Positions 32,968-44,751 of a DNA stretch of 64,000 nt are shown in pieces (position 1 is the first letter of the stretch; every line of letters starts with the position of its first letter). Under the pieces are notes generated by a model, which saw only the letters and a program-made list of their open reading frames with translations, was not told the origin of the DNA and made no database searches. Both the position numbers and the translations under genes were made by a program. The stretch is from Linyphia triangularis. Lineage: Eukaryota; Arthropoda; Arachnida; Araneae; Linyphiidae. The DNA lies in contig OZ021727.1 of the NCBI GenBank assembly GCA_963978545.1, positions 90,716,447 to 90,780,446 on the forward strand, given 5' to 3'.

Positions 32968-33389
32968 TCTTCTAGAATAGTCATTGTGATAGAAACAACT
33001 AACTTACTACATATAACTTATCGAATTTGTCATATAGCAGTATGGTTAGCTAAATCGTAAAATCTCTTAGTTAAAAATAAGTCCAAATTATATTTAACAG
33101 CAGCAATATAAAAATAATAAAAAGTCCAAAGATTTTGAAAAGTATTGATGGAATACAATAGTTAATATAAATATTGAAAAAGAAAATATCAATATAAGCA
33201 ATTTGAAGGAACCTAAGGAATCATCTATCACTTAGTAATCGAATACAATATTTAAATAATTTTTAAAAAATATAAAAAATTGGCCTAAAAATATAAAATA
33301 CTGTTTACCCTGGGCCTTAAGTTTAAGCTCCTTAAAAAGTTTTTTTTTTTTTTTAATCCTGTATATTAATTTCGATTTTGAGGGTTTGT
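32968..33389. other. AT-rich DNA, no gene seen
   Basis: No coding frame or repeat recognised; a T run at 33343-33354. Confidence 0.5.
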
Positions 33390-33706
33390 CCATGGTGGTG
33401 GAATCTGAGGAGACCTAATTAACCCATTTACCGTCATCCAATCGGGCTGAAACTTGGCAGATAGGTTCGATATTGACGACAATTCAATCTATCAAATTTT
33501 GAAACTGTAACTGTCTCTTAAAATGGTCACTTTTACGGAATACTAATAAACCAACTCGCAGTCGTCCAATCGCATTAAAATAGCATTTAACAGACCATTA
33601 TTCAAAGTCATTCCTGTTAACAAACTTTTTTTAATAAATAAATCATAAAATTGTTTAAATCTGTATAAATTAAAGATATTTGGATGTGGATATGAGTGTG
33701 ACGTAA

Positions 33707-34300
33707 GATCACATACAGATCACAATGTGATATCGCAGTGACAAGGCTTTTGTAGTGAAAATCACACAAGTCACATAGATGTCTCCAAAGTCACTAAGAT
33801 CACATACAGATCACAATGTGATATCGCAGCGAGAAGACTTTCGTTGCGAAAATCGCACAAATCACATAGATGTCTCCAAAGTCCCCAAGATCACATACAG
33901 ATCACAATGTGATATCGCGGCGACAAGGCTTTTGTAATAAAAATCGCACAAGTCACATAGATGTCTCCAAAGTCACTAAGATCAAATACAGATCACAAAG
34001 TGATATCGCAGCGACAAGGCTTTCGTTGCGAAAATCGCACAAATCACATAGATGTCTCCAAAGTCCCCAAGATCACATACAGATCACAATGTGATATCGC
34101 GGCGACAAGGCTTTTGTAATAAAAATCGCACAAGTCACATAGATGTCTCCAAAGTCACTAAGATCAAATACAGATCACAAAGTGATATCGCAGCGACAAG
34201 GCTTTCGTTGCGAAAATCGCATAAATCACATAGATGTTGTCAAAATCACTTACATGTCACCAAAATCCCATAGAGGTCAAAATGTGATATCGCAAAAAAT
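33707..34300. repeat. 91-bp satellite with 182-bp higher-order unit
   Basis: Units start with GATCACATACAGATCACAA or a close variant at 33707, 33798, 33889, 33980, 34071 and 34162, exactly 91 bp apart, then decay to about 34380. Units alternate between two variants (GCGGCGACAAGGCTTTTGT and GCAGCGACAAGGCTTTCGT), so 33889-34070 and 34071-34252 are near-identical 182-bp dimers. Each unit has the palindrome GTGATATCGC/GATATC. The ORFs that run through it are by-products. Confidence 0.9.
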
Positions 34301-34487
34301 TACAAATTCGTCACTAATGTCCCAATGTAATATTTGCGATATCAAAGTGATATCGTAAAGTTACGTCGGAAAACGTTCTCTAAAACGAACATTGAACGAC
34401 TATGTGACCCCTGTGTGATTTCGCCGTTACATCACGTGATCTCTATGCAATATCGCTTTTCGTCACGTACTCATCACATGGTAGTTA

Positions 34488-34690
34488 CACTGTTAAAAAA
34501 ATTTGTCCACCATGCACCAAAATTTGGTTCCCATTTAGCTGCCACCAACATGTGGTGCTTAGTTTCGCGATTTAATGGTGCTTACGGTCCGAGGTTGCAC
34601 CATTAAATCGTGAAACTAAGCACCACATGTTGGTGGCAGCTAAATGGGAACCAATTTTTGGTGCAAGGTGGAACAAAATTTTTAACAGTG
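34488..34690. mobile_element. Small palindromic MITE, CACTGTTA termini, copy 2
   Basis: 203 bp between TA dinucleotides (34486-34487 and 34691-34692). The arms are almost perfectly complementary: the CCACCAACATGTGGTGCTTAG motif is mirrored by CTAAGCACCACATGTTGGTGG. Younger-looking than the copy at 4390. Confidence 0.9.
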
Positions 34691-35039
34691 TAGGGTTGCC
34701 GCACATTTTACTGATAGAAATGCTTTTGATATTTAAAATTAGATGCAAAAATTAAGCACACGCTGTTTACAGAATCGGTGCTATGTCAACGAATACAGAA
34801 ATTGGCAATGGACATAAAGGATTTAAATTAAAAACTTTGTTTTTATGGATTATATTATTTTTATTTTAGTTTTATAAAATTTCGATACATGAATTCCACT
34901 CCAGCATCCGTCTTTTTTATACAAACAGGCGGAGAAGACGCATGCCCACACAATGCTTTTCCCGCGCATGCGCAAACATTAAGTGCGGACGGACACCGGA
35001 TCACACTTTTGACCATTTCAAAATAATACCCTTGGGCTT

Positions 35040-35696
35040 GACTGAGAGACGACAGCAATTTTTGGACCTCATCGAACATCATTCTGAATTTTTTATAAAA
35101 ATTCGAGAAAAGTGAATAGATTAGGAATCCACTGGTCTGCCATGGCAAAAATGGCTGAAACTGATCAAAAATCGACTTTTAATAAGTTGAACTAAATCAA
35201 ATTGCCAAATACGCCATAACTTGATAAACAATGAGCTTTTTTTTAATTTGGTAACCTTCACTCTTTAATTTTCAATTAAGAAGGTTGCATACGATTCGGA
35301 TGTGTAGCGATGGCTTACTTGCATCTTTCACAAATGAACCAAATTGGCAATAAATATGACGTCACTGATGACGTAACTGATATCGCCAGTTTGGCTTACT
35401 TTTAAAAGATACAAGTTTTCTGAGCCAGAGATCAGAAATCGTTTGCGCTTTTTCTCATTGAAAATCAGAATGCAGTGGGTTGCCAGACGAAAAAGTTTGT
35501 TCTGTTTTTGGCAAGTTATGACATATTTGGCAATCGGATTTTAGTTCAACTCATTCCAAGTCGATTTTTGATCAGTTTCGGCCATTTTTGCCACGACAGA
35601 CCAGTGGATTCGTAATCTACTCACTTTTCTCCAATTTCTATAAAAAATTCAGAATAATGTTCGATGGGGTCCAAAAATTGCTGTCGCCTCTCGGAC
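35040..35696. mobile_element. Giant foldback MITE (660-bp family), copy 4, inverted orientation
   Basis: Termini GACTGAGAGACGACAGC and GTCGCCTCTCGGAC then TA. The half containing GGTAACCTTCACTCTTTAATTTTC is on the left here, the reverse of copies 1, 2, 5 and 6. Central TGACGTCACTGATGACGTAACTG palindrome at about 35359-35380. Ends about 135 bp before candidate exon B. Confidence 0.85.
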
Positions 35697-35831
35697 TATT
35701 AAGGCACATGGTAAGAAAGCACACAACAAGAATATCTTACCAAGATCAGACATATTCTTGAAATGTAGTTTCTGGATCTCTTTAGTAGATCAAAGTAACC
35801 TCAACAATTCTTCTTCCTTAAATTTTCGTAG

Positions 35832-35963
35832 CAAGAAACGAAACTGGCGGGAAATCGGTCCTGCGTATCTGCAGAGCTTACCATAATGGAAAACTGACAA
35901 AAATGATTTATATGCAGCTGCTTGAGGTGATTATTGGGGGCAAGATAGAGAACGTAGAAAGTG
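35832..35963 (+). CDS. Candidate exon B: plectin-repeat-like, partial
   Basis: 132-bp stretch with a strong polypyrimidine tract and acceptor (TTCTTCTTCCTTAAATTTTCGTAG, ending 35831) and a GTGAGA donor at 35964. One frame is open throughout (two bases of a split codon, 43 codons, one base), so the exon is symmetrical and its length is a multiple of three. The frame reads RNETGGKSVLRICRAYHNGK, then LTKMIYMQLLEVIIGGKIEN and VESG. The pattern TGKxxxLxxAxxxGxLxxxxYxxLLE...GGxIxxxxSGE is that of a plectin (plakin) repeat of about 38 residues, found in spectraplakins and plakins linking cytoskeletal filaments. Shorter than the track threshold and not overlapped by repeats. Exon status moderate; family tentative. 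Confidence 0.4.
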
Positions 35964-36747
35964 GTGAGATAACTATTTTCCTACGTATTTGGAGGGAAAA
36001 GAAAATTGTACAATACTCTACTTCAAAGCTATCTAGATATACAGTGTAGTGAAATATTGTTATAACAAATGAATGTTTGGTTGGGCGATTGGTTCTAGTT
36101 AGGAGAATATGTTCAGCTGTGAATGTAATTGAAGTAAAAGTGTTGCTGATGCACTTGATACCAAGATATTCATTTAAATGCTGGTACTGGTGTTAAATAT
36201 GTGTTGCTTTTAATAAGAGTTGTAAAATAATTGATGAATTTTTGACGATTGATGGAGCTTTTTTTGAAAATTAAAAGTGTCATTTAAATTCTCTAAATAG
36301 GTAATATGCGTGTTATAGTGTATATGAAATGTTGTTATAGTGTATACTTTAGCTGGACGCCCTTTATATGCCTACTCTACTTGGTACAAGAAAACATTCA
36401 TTGAAGAAAATCTGATGCAAAACTTCGTTCTAATTGGTAATGGTTTATCAAATTCTGCAATTCAATCATAATATTACTGGAAAGGGTGTTATGTCATTGA
36501 AAAATTAAGTTTAGATAATTATATAAGTAGTGTAATAATCATTCATATTTGTATACCAAATTGGATGCTAAATAATTAAATTTTACATCAAAAGATTTGA
36601 TGCGATGTAGGAGTGTAAGCAAAATGAAACAACTGTTTTCATTTTGGTGCTATAATTGATCGTGAACAAGTGTTTGTTTCCATCACCGTTGCTAATTTAA
36701 TTGTATGGTTTGACTAAAGGCCCAACAGGGATAGAAAGAGAATTTGC
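35964..36747. other. AT-rich DNA, possibly intron
   Basis: No second exon or RNA gene recognised downstream of exon B before the minisatellite. Confidence 0.45.
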
Positions 36748-37447
36748 ATACAATAGTTATAGGATCATACATACAATATACAATAGTTACAGAATCATAC
36801 ATACAATATACAATAGTTACAGGATCATACATAAAATATACAATATTTATAATATCATACATACAATATACAATAGTTACAGGATCGTAGATAAAATATA
36901 CAAGAGTTACAGGATCATACATACAATATACAATAGTTACAGAATCATACATACAATGTACAATAGTTACAGAATCATACATACAATATACAATAGTTAC
37001 ATGATCATACATACAATATACAATAGTTACATGATCATACATAAAATATACAATAGTTACAGGATCATACATACAATATACAATAGTTACAAGATCATAC
37101 ATACAATATACAATAGTTACAGGATCATACATACATCATACAATAGTTACAGAATCATAGATACAATATACAATAGTTATAGGATCATACATACAATATA
37201 CAATAGTTACAGGATCATACATACAATATACAATAGTTACAGAATCATAGATACAATATACAATAGTTATAGGATCATACATACAATATACAATAGTTAC
37301 AGGATCATACATACAATATACAATAGTTATAGGATCATACATACAATATACAATAGTTACAGGATCATACATACAATATACAATAGTTACAGAATCATAC
37401 ATACAATATACAATAGTTACAGGATCATACATACAATATACAATGGT
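36748..37447. repeat. 30-bp minisatellite, about 23 units
   Basis: Unit ATACAATATACAATAGTTACAGGATCATAC, perfectly phased at 30 bp over 23 units with substitutions only (AGG/AGA, CATAC/TAGATAC, TAC/TAT). Both strands stay open because the unit is a multiple of three, giving a 264-codon frame on + and 146/98-codon frames on -, all with 10-residue repeats. I treat these as by-products, not genes. Confidence 0.95.
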
Positions 37448-39446
37448 TCAAGCCATTATTTTGAAGTATGTTGGAATACTTGGTATTCAGGTTAGAATAG
37501 TTACATCTCAGCTCCCCGCATAGTTACCTTCAATTTAAGTTACTTGTAATTAATACTTAAAGGGAATAGAAATAGCTTTAAATATAAATATATAAATGAA
37601 ATACTTTTGTAGATATCCACAAACTTAGGATTCAAAGTTTATACGCAACATGTGTAACTTTCTAAGAAGCATATTTTATAATCACCTTACTGATTGGTTT
37701 ATGATGTATAGGATTGTGGTGGGAATTATTTGTGGATTTTAAATCGGAAAAGTAAGACAGACATTATTTCTCAAGAATTTATCTTAGAATAAAATATTAA
37801 GAGATTTAGAAACTGGTTATTAACAATATGAGACTCAGAAACTGGTTATATGGTACATATATTTTCTTTCAAGGCAGAAGCCAAAAAGTTTTAAGCATAT
37901 GTAAAGATCGTTATTAAAAATTAATCTAATGTAAATATTTATTGAATAGTTTCAAATGAAGGCTTTTGATATAATATCAAATATAATAAAAAATATATAT
38001 TTCTGCAGAATAAATAATACTTATATGTATCACAACTATAAGTTAGAAATATTTAAATACTTTCTAAAACTCAACTAAATATTCAAATATTGTCTATATA
38101 TTATATGTAATTTTTAAACTGAATAATTTTTTTTTATTACAGTACACATAATGTAAAAGCAATCAATATTTAAAAAATGTCAAATATAACCCTATGTAGT
38201 ATAATGGTTATTAAAATAAGCAATTAATTGAGAATAATTTGCAGTTATATTAACTGTAGTACAATTAATGTTTAAAAACAACTCAAATAACTTATTAATG
38301 AATAACGCAAGAGTTGCAATGTAATTATCTATTTATGCGTTACCATATGAAAGATACTGAAGGTCCTCTACAGAGAATATAAGGAATTTACTTAGTCACT
38401 TTTAAAAGCTTTCATTACAGAGAAAACCACTTAATTGCAAAAGTGTAAATCAATCTCAATTTAATATGAAATTGTGCCTGTCATGTAAAATTAATTTTTC
38501 AGAAGCATTGCAATATATCAAGGAATTTAACAAAATCCCAAAGTGAAATTAAAAATTATGCCAAATTAAAGCTTGCAGGCTCAAATGCAGATGTGTAAAT
38601 CCGCATTCGAGCCTTATTTAATTTTATTATGAATATGAATTGCCAATATATCATCATTCTTTTCAGTTCTACGCTTTTGCTAAGTAATTAGTGACGCATT
38701 TGAGCTGGGATTGTGTATCTCTTTAAATTTCAAAGATTCGAAGTATTTTTTCGAATAAAACACTTAAAAAATGCCGTTGATAAATACCAGACGCTTTATA
38801 CTTATATAATTGGCTTTTTCTCCATGTTTTATAGTTTTAAAAGTATTCTCAATTACGTCCGTAAATCACCACCAGGTGTTCCTAAGTGCACATAAGTCAC
38901 TCTTATGTGTTAGAGCATACTTGATTCGTTGTAGAGACACACTTTTTCCACTACTCTAGCTCTTTTTATTTAAAAAAAATATTAGAGAGTTTACCGACTT
39001 TATTTTGCACAATCAATTTTAATATTTTGTAGATCAGCTTAGACTATTTATATCAATAATAGCTTTCGTTTTTCTTTGAAAGCAATCTTTCGAAAATGTA
39101 TTGGGCAGATATTTGTTTTTGATGTAACAAACCTTTCGCAACGATATTAAAATAATTCCACATTTACCTAATGAAGAAAGGTAAATGATATTTACGGTAT
39201 TTTTATTGTATTAAATCAAATATAAAATAAAATTGTATTTTTTTTTTACATAATAATACAAATAATTTATTAATATTTAAATTAATTATTATAATTTTAT
39301 TTTTTAATTTTTATTAATTTTTAAATATTTAATACAATTTAATATTTCCCATATGTACATTACTTAAGTCTATAATTATTTTTTTTAATATCAAAGTATT
39401 ATTTTCATAATATATAAAGGACTATTGCATTAAATTTTTGCAATTT
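37448..39446. other. AT-rich DNA, no gene seen
   Basis: Nothing gene-like. An isolated imperfect hairpin at 38578-38613 (GGCTCAAATGCAGAT and ATCCGCATTCGAGCC arms, five-base loop) is the only structure noticed. Confidence 0.5.
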
Positions 39447-39460
39447 CACACGAGTTTATT

Positions 39461-39654
39461 GCCGACCAAACGGTATAGTGGTTAGCGTGATAGCTTCTAG
39501 ACCGAGAGGTTGAGGGTTCGAGTCCCGTGTTAGGCATGGGTGTTTGTAAATGTATGTTGGCTTGTCTAATGACGAATGTTTCGGCGCATTATAGCCCTCG
39601 TGTTACTGACGGCGGAAGATAATCTGAATACAACCAACCAACCAACCAACCAAC
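39461..39654 (+). mobile_element. tRNA-derived SINE (family A), copy 7
   Basis: Full-length, B box GGTTCGAGTCC, with an extended CCAACCAACCAACCAACCAACC tail. Target duplication CACACGAGTTTATT (39447-39460) and CACATGAGTTTATT (39655-39668), one mismatch. Confidence 0.95.
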
Positions 39655-39668
39655 CACATGAGTTTATT

Positions 39669-40507
39669 AATGAATTTATCAAAAGTATGTGGCATAGCAC
39701 CACTAAAAGAACCTCTCTTATATATTGATGAATTTTATTAAGGGCGATATAATTTAATTTTGAACTTACTGCGATGCCATTAAAAAAAAGATAAAACATA
39801 AATGTGGATAAACAATAAGTTATGAAATCTAATGACTTGAGTATATATTTAAAACAAAATGCAAATAGTAATATTTAATGTGGAGTGAATTTGGTTTCAT
39901 ACTTATTTTTACTACTTGGTTTTATACTACTTTTCCCTTACTTATTCCGAAATTAAATTATATTGAGAGTGTATTGTAAAAATTGTAAACCGAAATTCGA
40001 AATATTAATGAAGTAATAATGAATATTTGAGAGCATCTCGTTGTTGTTGAGCACCTGTTCTTGAAACTTTAAACGAGTTTTGATCAAAACAGCGTTTTTT
40101 CCGTCGGCGTGGTTAAAAAAAAATCTATTTGACCGATTGCTCGAAATTTTTACACATTATTCTACGCATCAATCGTTCTCGTCGGGACTGAGATCTTTTT
40201 ATCCATTTCTAATTTTCCATTTTATAGTTCAATTTGTGTTTGTAAAAAATTACTTTTATTTTTCCAAGTCAACCATTTTGTTATTTCCTGATAAAATTTA
40301 ATAAGACCCGAAATCACCTAGTACAGCCACGTACCTTCTTTTTTAGGCGTCTAATTTGATCGATAATAATAATACTAATAATAAAACGTAGTAAAATTAA
40401 GTGAAACATATTTTGTTATCCATATTAGATGTCAATAATAACATACTAAAAAAAAAAAAAAAACATTGAATTTTATTTTCCTATAAAAAAAAATGACCGA
40501 TGAAGAT

Positions 40508-40543
<36 letters not shown>

Positions 40544-40576
40544 GTCTTCCTTACTAGGACTTCCTTATAATACTTT
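39669..40576. other. AT-rich DNA, no gene seen
   Basis: Contains A runs at 40448-40463 and 40509-40541. The 73-77-codon frames have no recognisable motif. Confidence 0.5.
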
Positions 40577-41315
40577 TTAAGGTATACATATACATTAGGA
40601 ATAGCAAAATTTGGCTCAAGTCTGCGTTTTTGTTTTTCGGTTTTAAAATATTCCCGAATTCATTACCATTAAAATGATACCATTTTCTTTCTGAGACTCA
40701 AATTACTTTTTAAATTTCAGTAGCTTTTGTGAACCTGTTTTGTATCACGTTCATTAGTGTAGTAAATTTTAAACGCGTTTTCTGAAGAATGACATTTTGG
40801 AGTTATATGACTTTTAAAAAAAAAAAACTTTTTACAAAGGTCATAAAAAAATGGTCCGATTTAAAAAATTCTATTTTTTTTTTGTCGAAAATAGTTGTGA
40901 ATGTGTTTTCTATGAAGAATCTAATATATATTGTTGTAAACACATTTTTATTCATATTTTAATCTTAATTTTTTGTTAAAAACTACGTATTTTTCAAACT
41001 TTTTATTTAAAAACCTATAATTAAATAAATATTGAAGCCAAATTCAAAATTCTCCATAGAAACATGCGTCAATATAATATCTCTTATTTGCAATAAAAAT
41101 ATTACCTCTAAGTTAATTACAAGTTTATTTATGTATGTTCTAATAATGTCCTAATTAGCCACTTTAATTGCAATTAGCTGATTAAAAAATTGACGGAAAA
41201 AAAAAAGTTTTTATATAAAAATGCATAATTTTTATTTCTGACATACTGCCAAAAAGTTTAAAATTATAACCTAAAAATTAAAGAAAATCATCTCAATTGT
41301 ATATGTATACCTTAA
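40577..41315. mobile_element. TTAA-flanked foldback MITE (family C), copy 2
   Basis: Left TTAAGGTATACATATACATT, right TTGTATATGTATACCTTAA; about 739 bp. Opposite orientation to copy 1 at 15617. Interior markers include AACATGCGTCAATATAATATC and TTAATTGCAATTAGCTGATT, shared with the other copies. Confidence 0.88.
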
Positions 41316-41451
41316 GCTTTACAAACCAATTTTTTATACATAATAAATATTTTAATTAATACTTTTAAGAAACCCTCGTCTACATTTCCAGCACGTAGCA
41401 CTATACCTGTTCTGAGAAAATCTGAATTTTGTGCTGGGGAAGGGTATAGAT

Positions 41452-42624
41452 CAGCGTTAGCCACTAAGCGGCCCGCGTGCCAGATTTTTCCCGTTACAGA
41501 TTTTCCTGCGGCAAGCGTGCCAGATTTATCCCGCTACAGACTTTCCTGCGGCCCGCGTGCCAGATTTATCCCGCTACAGATTTTCATGCGGCCCGCGTGC
41601 CAGATTTATCCCGCTACAGACTTTCCTGCGGCCCGCGTGCCAGATTTATCCCGCTACAGATTTTCATGCGGCCCGCGTGCCAGATTTATCCCGCTACAGA
41701 CTTTCATGCGGCCCGCGTGCCAGATTTATCCCACTACAGACTTTCCTGAGGCCCGCGTGCCAGATTTATCCCGCTACAGACTTTCCTGCGGCCCGCGTGC
41801 CAGATTTATCCCGCTACATACTTTCATGCGGCCCGCGTGCCAGATTTATCCCGCTACAAACTTTCCTGCGGCCCGCGTGCCAGATTTATCCCGCTACAGA
41901 TTTTCCTGCGGCCCGCAGGCACCATAGAAGATTATTATTTTTTTTTTTAATCAAATTTTACGGTATGAACTTTTTTTTTTACATAATTGTAATTTATTCA
42001 AAATAGTATGTATTAACTAAGTAGAATATAGTTCTTCACTACGTGCTTGAAGAAACTATACGATGAAGCTTTCAGCAAGGTGGTTTTCACCAAGAGTAAA
42101 TATAGGAAAAACTTAACTGAATCTCATTTGGTCAATTTATTAATATTGGCTGCAATAAATACTACGACAGACAACGACTCTATCATAATATAAATTGAAC
42201 GACTTTGACCGCCAGCGTCTCACAAATTATATCAACTAAAACGGAATAATCTGAAAGTACAGTTTAAATACTTTTTATTAAAAGTTAGGTCAAGTCGCAC
42301 TGTCTCGTTGAAACAAAGGATTTACTTATTTTTGTGGTCTTTAATTTACAAATAATGAAAATTATTAATTTTTAATTATTTGATAAAAATAATCAAAGAA
42401 TAATTGCAATTTTATTAAGATCAATAGATTTTTCAATCTAAATTCATTATCAATCAATATCAATCTCAATTCTATTCAATATTTTCAATATCAATTATTA
42501 TAAAAAAATAAATATAGTTTTCAGTTTAATAATAACTAAAGATAGGTGTTTAATTGTATCCGGTCCATGAAAAGCTCCAACATAAGTGATGCGACCCGCC
42601 TCTGAAAATTAGTGGCGAAAGCTG
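41452..42624. mobile_element. hAT-type element with internal GC-rich minisatellite
   Basis: Termini CAGCGTTAGCCACTAA and, inverted, CAGCTTTCGCCACTAA, with an 8-bp target duplication GTATAGAT (41444-41451) / GTAAAGAT (42625-42632, one mismatch). CAGnGTT ends with GCGGCCCGC subterminal motifs occur in many animal hAT elements. Interior is AT-rich with no intact transposase. 1,173 bp. Confidence 0.85.
41470..41917. repeat. 40-bp GC-rich minisatellite, about 11 units
   Basis: Unit GCGGCCCGCGTGCCAGATTT followed by ATCCCGCTACAGACTTTCCT, repeated with T/C and CAT/CCT variants. It starts at the left terminus of the hAT element and seems to be an amplification of its subterminal GCGGCCCGC motif. All three forward frames are open across the array, producing three overlapping 90-149-codon ORFs that are not genes. 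Confidence 0.93.
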
Positions 42625-42790
42625 GTAAAGATAGGTGTATTTTCCCCAGCGAAAGAAAGATGCTTCTGAAATTCCAATGCAAATGCAAGATATTTAATTA
42701 ACTGTCAAGTACAAATATATTTTAAAAAGTATAATTTTTAAATCTTCTAATAGTTTAAAAATCTTTTTATGATTCTAATACTATAATATT

Positions 42791-43277
42791 GGGGGCCGCG
42801 TAGCCCAGTCGGGAGAGTATCGTTCTCGCAACTAGAAGGTTGCGAGCCCTGATGTTGCGAGTCCGGGCCAGGGACCGACTAAAGACCGCCGTGTTCGCTA
42901 ATGGTGACTGGAGCACGTTAAATCAGTCATGGTCGCAAAGTCCTCCAAGTTCCCATACAAATCAATACCTCTGGGGGTGGCAAAAGCCAAGTCTTCTGGT
43001 GGAATCTTCTGCTTGGTATTGCCTCTAAATTAAGAAGTTCCACATACGGTCGGTAGTGCTGCCATCTACCGGATAGCTACCGAAAGAGGTAGAAATGAAC
43101 TCTTCATTAGGTAATGAACTCGGCTATAGGTAGACTTGTGCACTCCCTCTCGCGAGTGTGCGCTTACATCCTGTGCAGTACTGCCCACTACCGATCTGTA
43201 CGGGATATGGGGTTGGTACAAAATGCTTAAGCAGAGGTGCCTTAGTCCCCATAGTCCTTGATAAGAAGAAGAAGAAG
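42791..43277 (+). mobile_element. tRNA-derived SINE (family B), 487 bp
   Basis: Head GGGGGCCGCGTAGCCCAGTC with A-box-like TAGCCCAGTCGGGAGAG and B-box-like GTTGCGAGTCC (42854 on), a long GC-richer body and a (GAA)n tail. Perfect 14-bp target duplication AATACTATAATATT at 42777-42790 and 43278-43291. Unrelated in body to family A. The 62-codon frame inside is incidental. Confidence 0.9.
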
Positions 43278-43291
43278 AATACTATAATATT

Positions 43292-44750
43292 ACCCATTAT
43301 AACACATTCATCATGAACTTATTTCATTCATACATTTTATGCTGTTTACCTATCTTAAGAACTCTGAAATCATTCGAAGATTAATTTTGATGAAATTATC
43401 AAAATCATGCATCAAAAGGAATAAAAAAAAATTATTCCTTGAAAACACATCTTGATAAAGTTTGTTTGGAAGTTAATTAGAAAATATAATTAACTGAATT
43501 CATTTCCTTTCCGAAAAAAGGAAAAATCAGCCAATGCCCAATTCCACATTTTTCCGGTAACAAAATTTTTCATTTAAGATTTCGTTCATAAACATTTTTT
43601 AATTTTTATTCCTTATCACAGCCGCTGAAAGTTATTTGGGATAAATTGCCACATAAACTCATTAGCAGATTTGAAATATTTCTTGTGTTTTGTTGCCTTA
43701 CTAACTTCGTCTCTGTAAAATCTTGCTATTAAAGATTAGAAATATTTTTAGGTTGTTGAATTTTATTTTAAAAGTACAAATTACTTTTACTGATGTCCCT
43801 AATGGTTTTTAATAAAAAGGAACTGTGCAATTTGGGATTTGAAATTTTATTTTAGCTTTTTGAATTTAATAAGAAACGTAGCTCTGTCATAACAAAAATC
43901 TAGAACCAATTTTCTTACAAAATGGATAAGTTAAAATTGAAAATTTTTAACAATGAATTTTCCACACATTTAAAAAAAAAAATACAACAAATATATTTAA
44001 TTAATATTATGTTAATTTCATACTGACAAATAATAAAATTTAGAGGGGGGGGGGGGGGGATGAGAAAGAATTAAAAGTATTAACAATGAAAATCTTCTGT
44101 TACATTTTACATTGTTATCGTTACAAATATATTATCGATATTTATTACAGAATACAGAATGTATATACTATCTAAATAATGAAGTATCTTTTTAGACATT
44201 GAATATTTAAATGTTGTAAGTAGTAACAGCATATTTCCCTTAATTTATACCTTTTGGATTGCTATCAAAGCTATTGAGTGGGATGTTATTTTCTAGACTG
44301 CTTATTATTAACTTATATTATGAAACCAATGTTATCTGAAACATGTTTTTAAATATTTGCCAATTAATCTAAATATTAGCAACTTTCTATGAAGAAAAAA
44401 TACAAAAATTTATACTACGCTATGACAAATGACTGGAAAATTACAGGAGCTATGTCGAAAAGTAATATAAGTGTTGTAAATTTTTGTGAAATAAAAAAAT
44501 TGGCTATATCTGCACTCGTTTTCTATTTATAACAAATGGAACTTACTTTCCGAACGCCCTTCGTAATTACGAAATACCAAAAGACAGAGAACAGAGACAA
44601 GTAGTATATTGTACAGACAGGCAACGAATTTTAAATACACAATAACAAATTGATAAGAAATCTGAATACATTGGAAGGAGTTTATTGATCCCGCACTAAA
44701 AAGGGCCCTATGATTCCTTTACTAGTCACTTAGGTAGAATGTCGTTGCAA
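43292..44750. other. AT-rich DNA, no gene seen
   Basis: Nothing gene-like; a run of 15 G at 44045-44059. Confidence 0.5.
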
Positions 44751-44751
44751 G

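Larger units (their letters stand above)
33390..34800. repeat. Dispersed repeat F copy, interrupted by satellite and MITE
   Basis: ATCCAATCG modules at about 33437 and 33568, then AGATATTTGGATGTG at 33674, as in 12740-13190. Here the repeat is interrupted by the 91-bp satellite (33707 on) and the CACTGTTA MITE. It resumes at about 34693 with GGGTTGCCGCACATTTTACTGATAG through AGCACACGCTG to about 34785. Confidence 0.55.

Noticed and set aside
33707..34300. CRISPR array (regular repeats with apparent spacers)
   Set aside because: The whole 91-bp unit is repeated, including the would-be spacers, and the genome is eukaryotic; it is a satellite.
36701..37495. 264-codon and antiparallel 146/98-codon ORFs as repeat proteins
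   Set aside because: They derive from a 30-bp tandem repeat that is open on both strands; no start context, domain or splice signal supports coding.
41477..42006. Three overlapping Arg/Cys-rich ORFs
   Set aside because: All three forward frames of a 40-bp minisatellite are open; amino-acid pattern simply cycles through frames.
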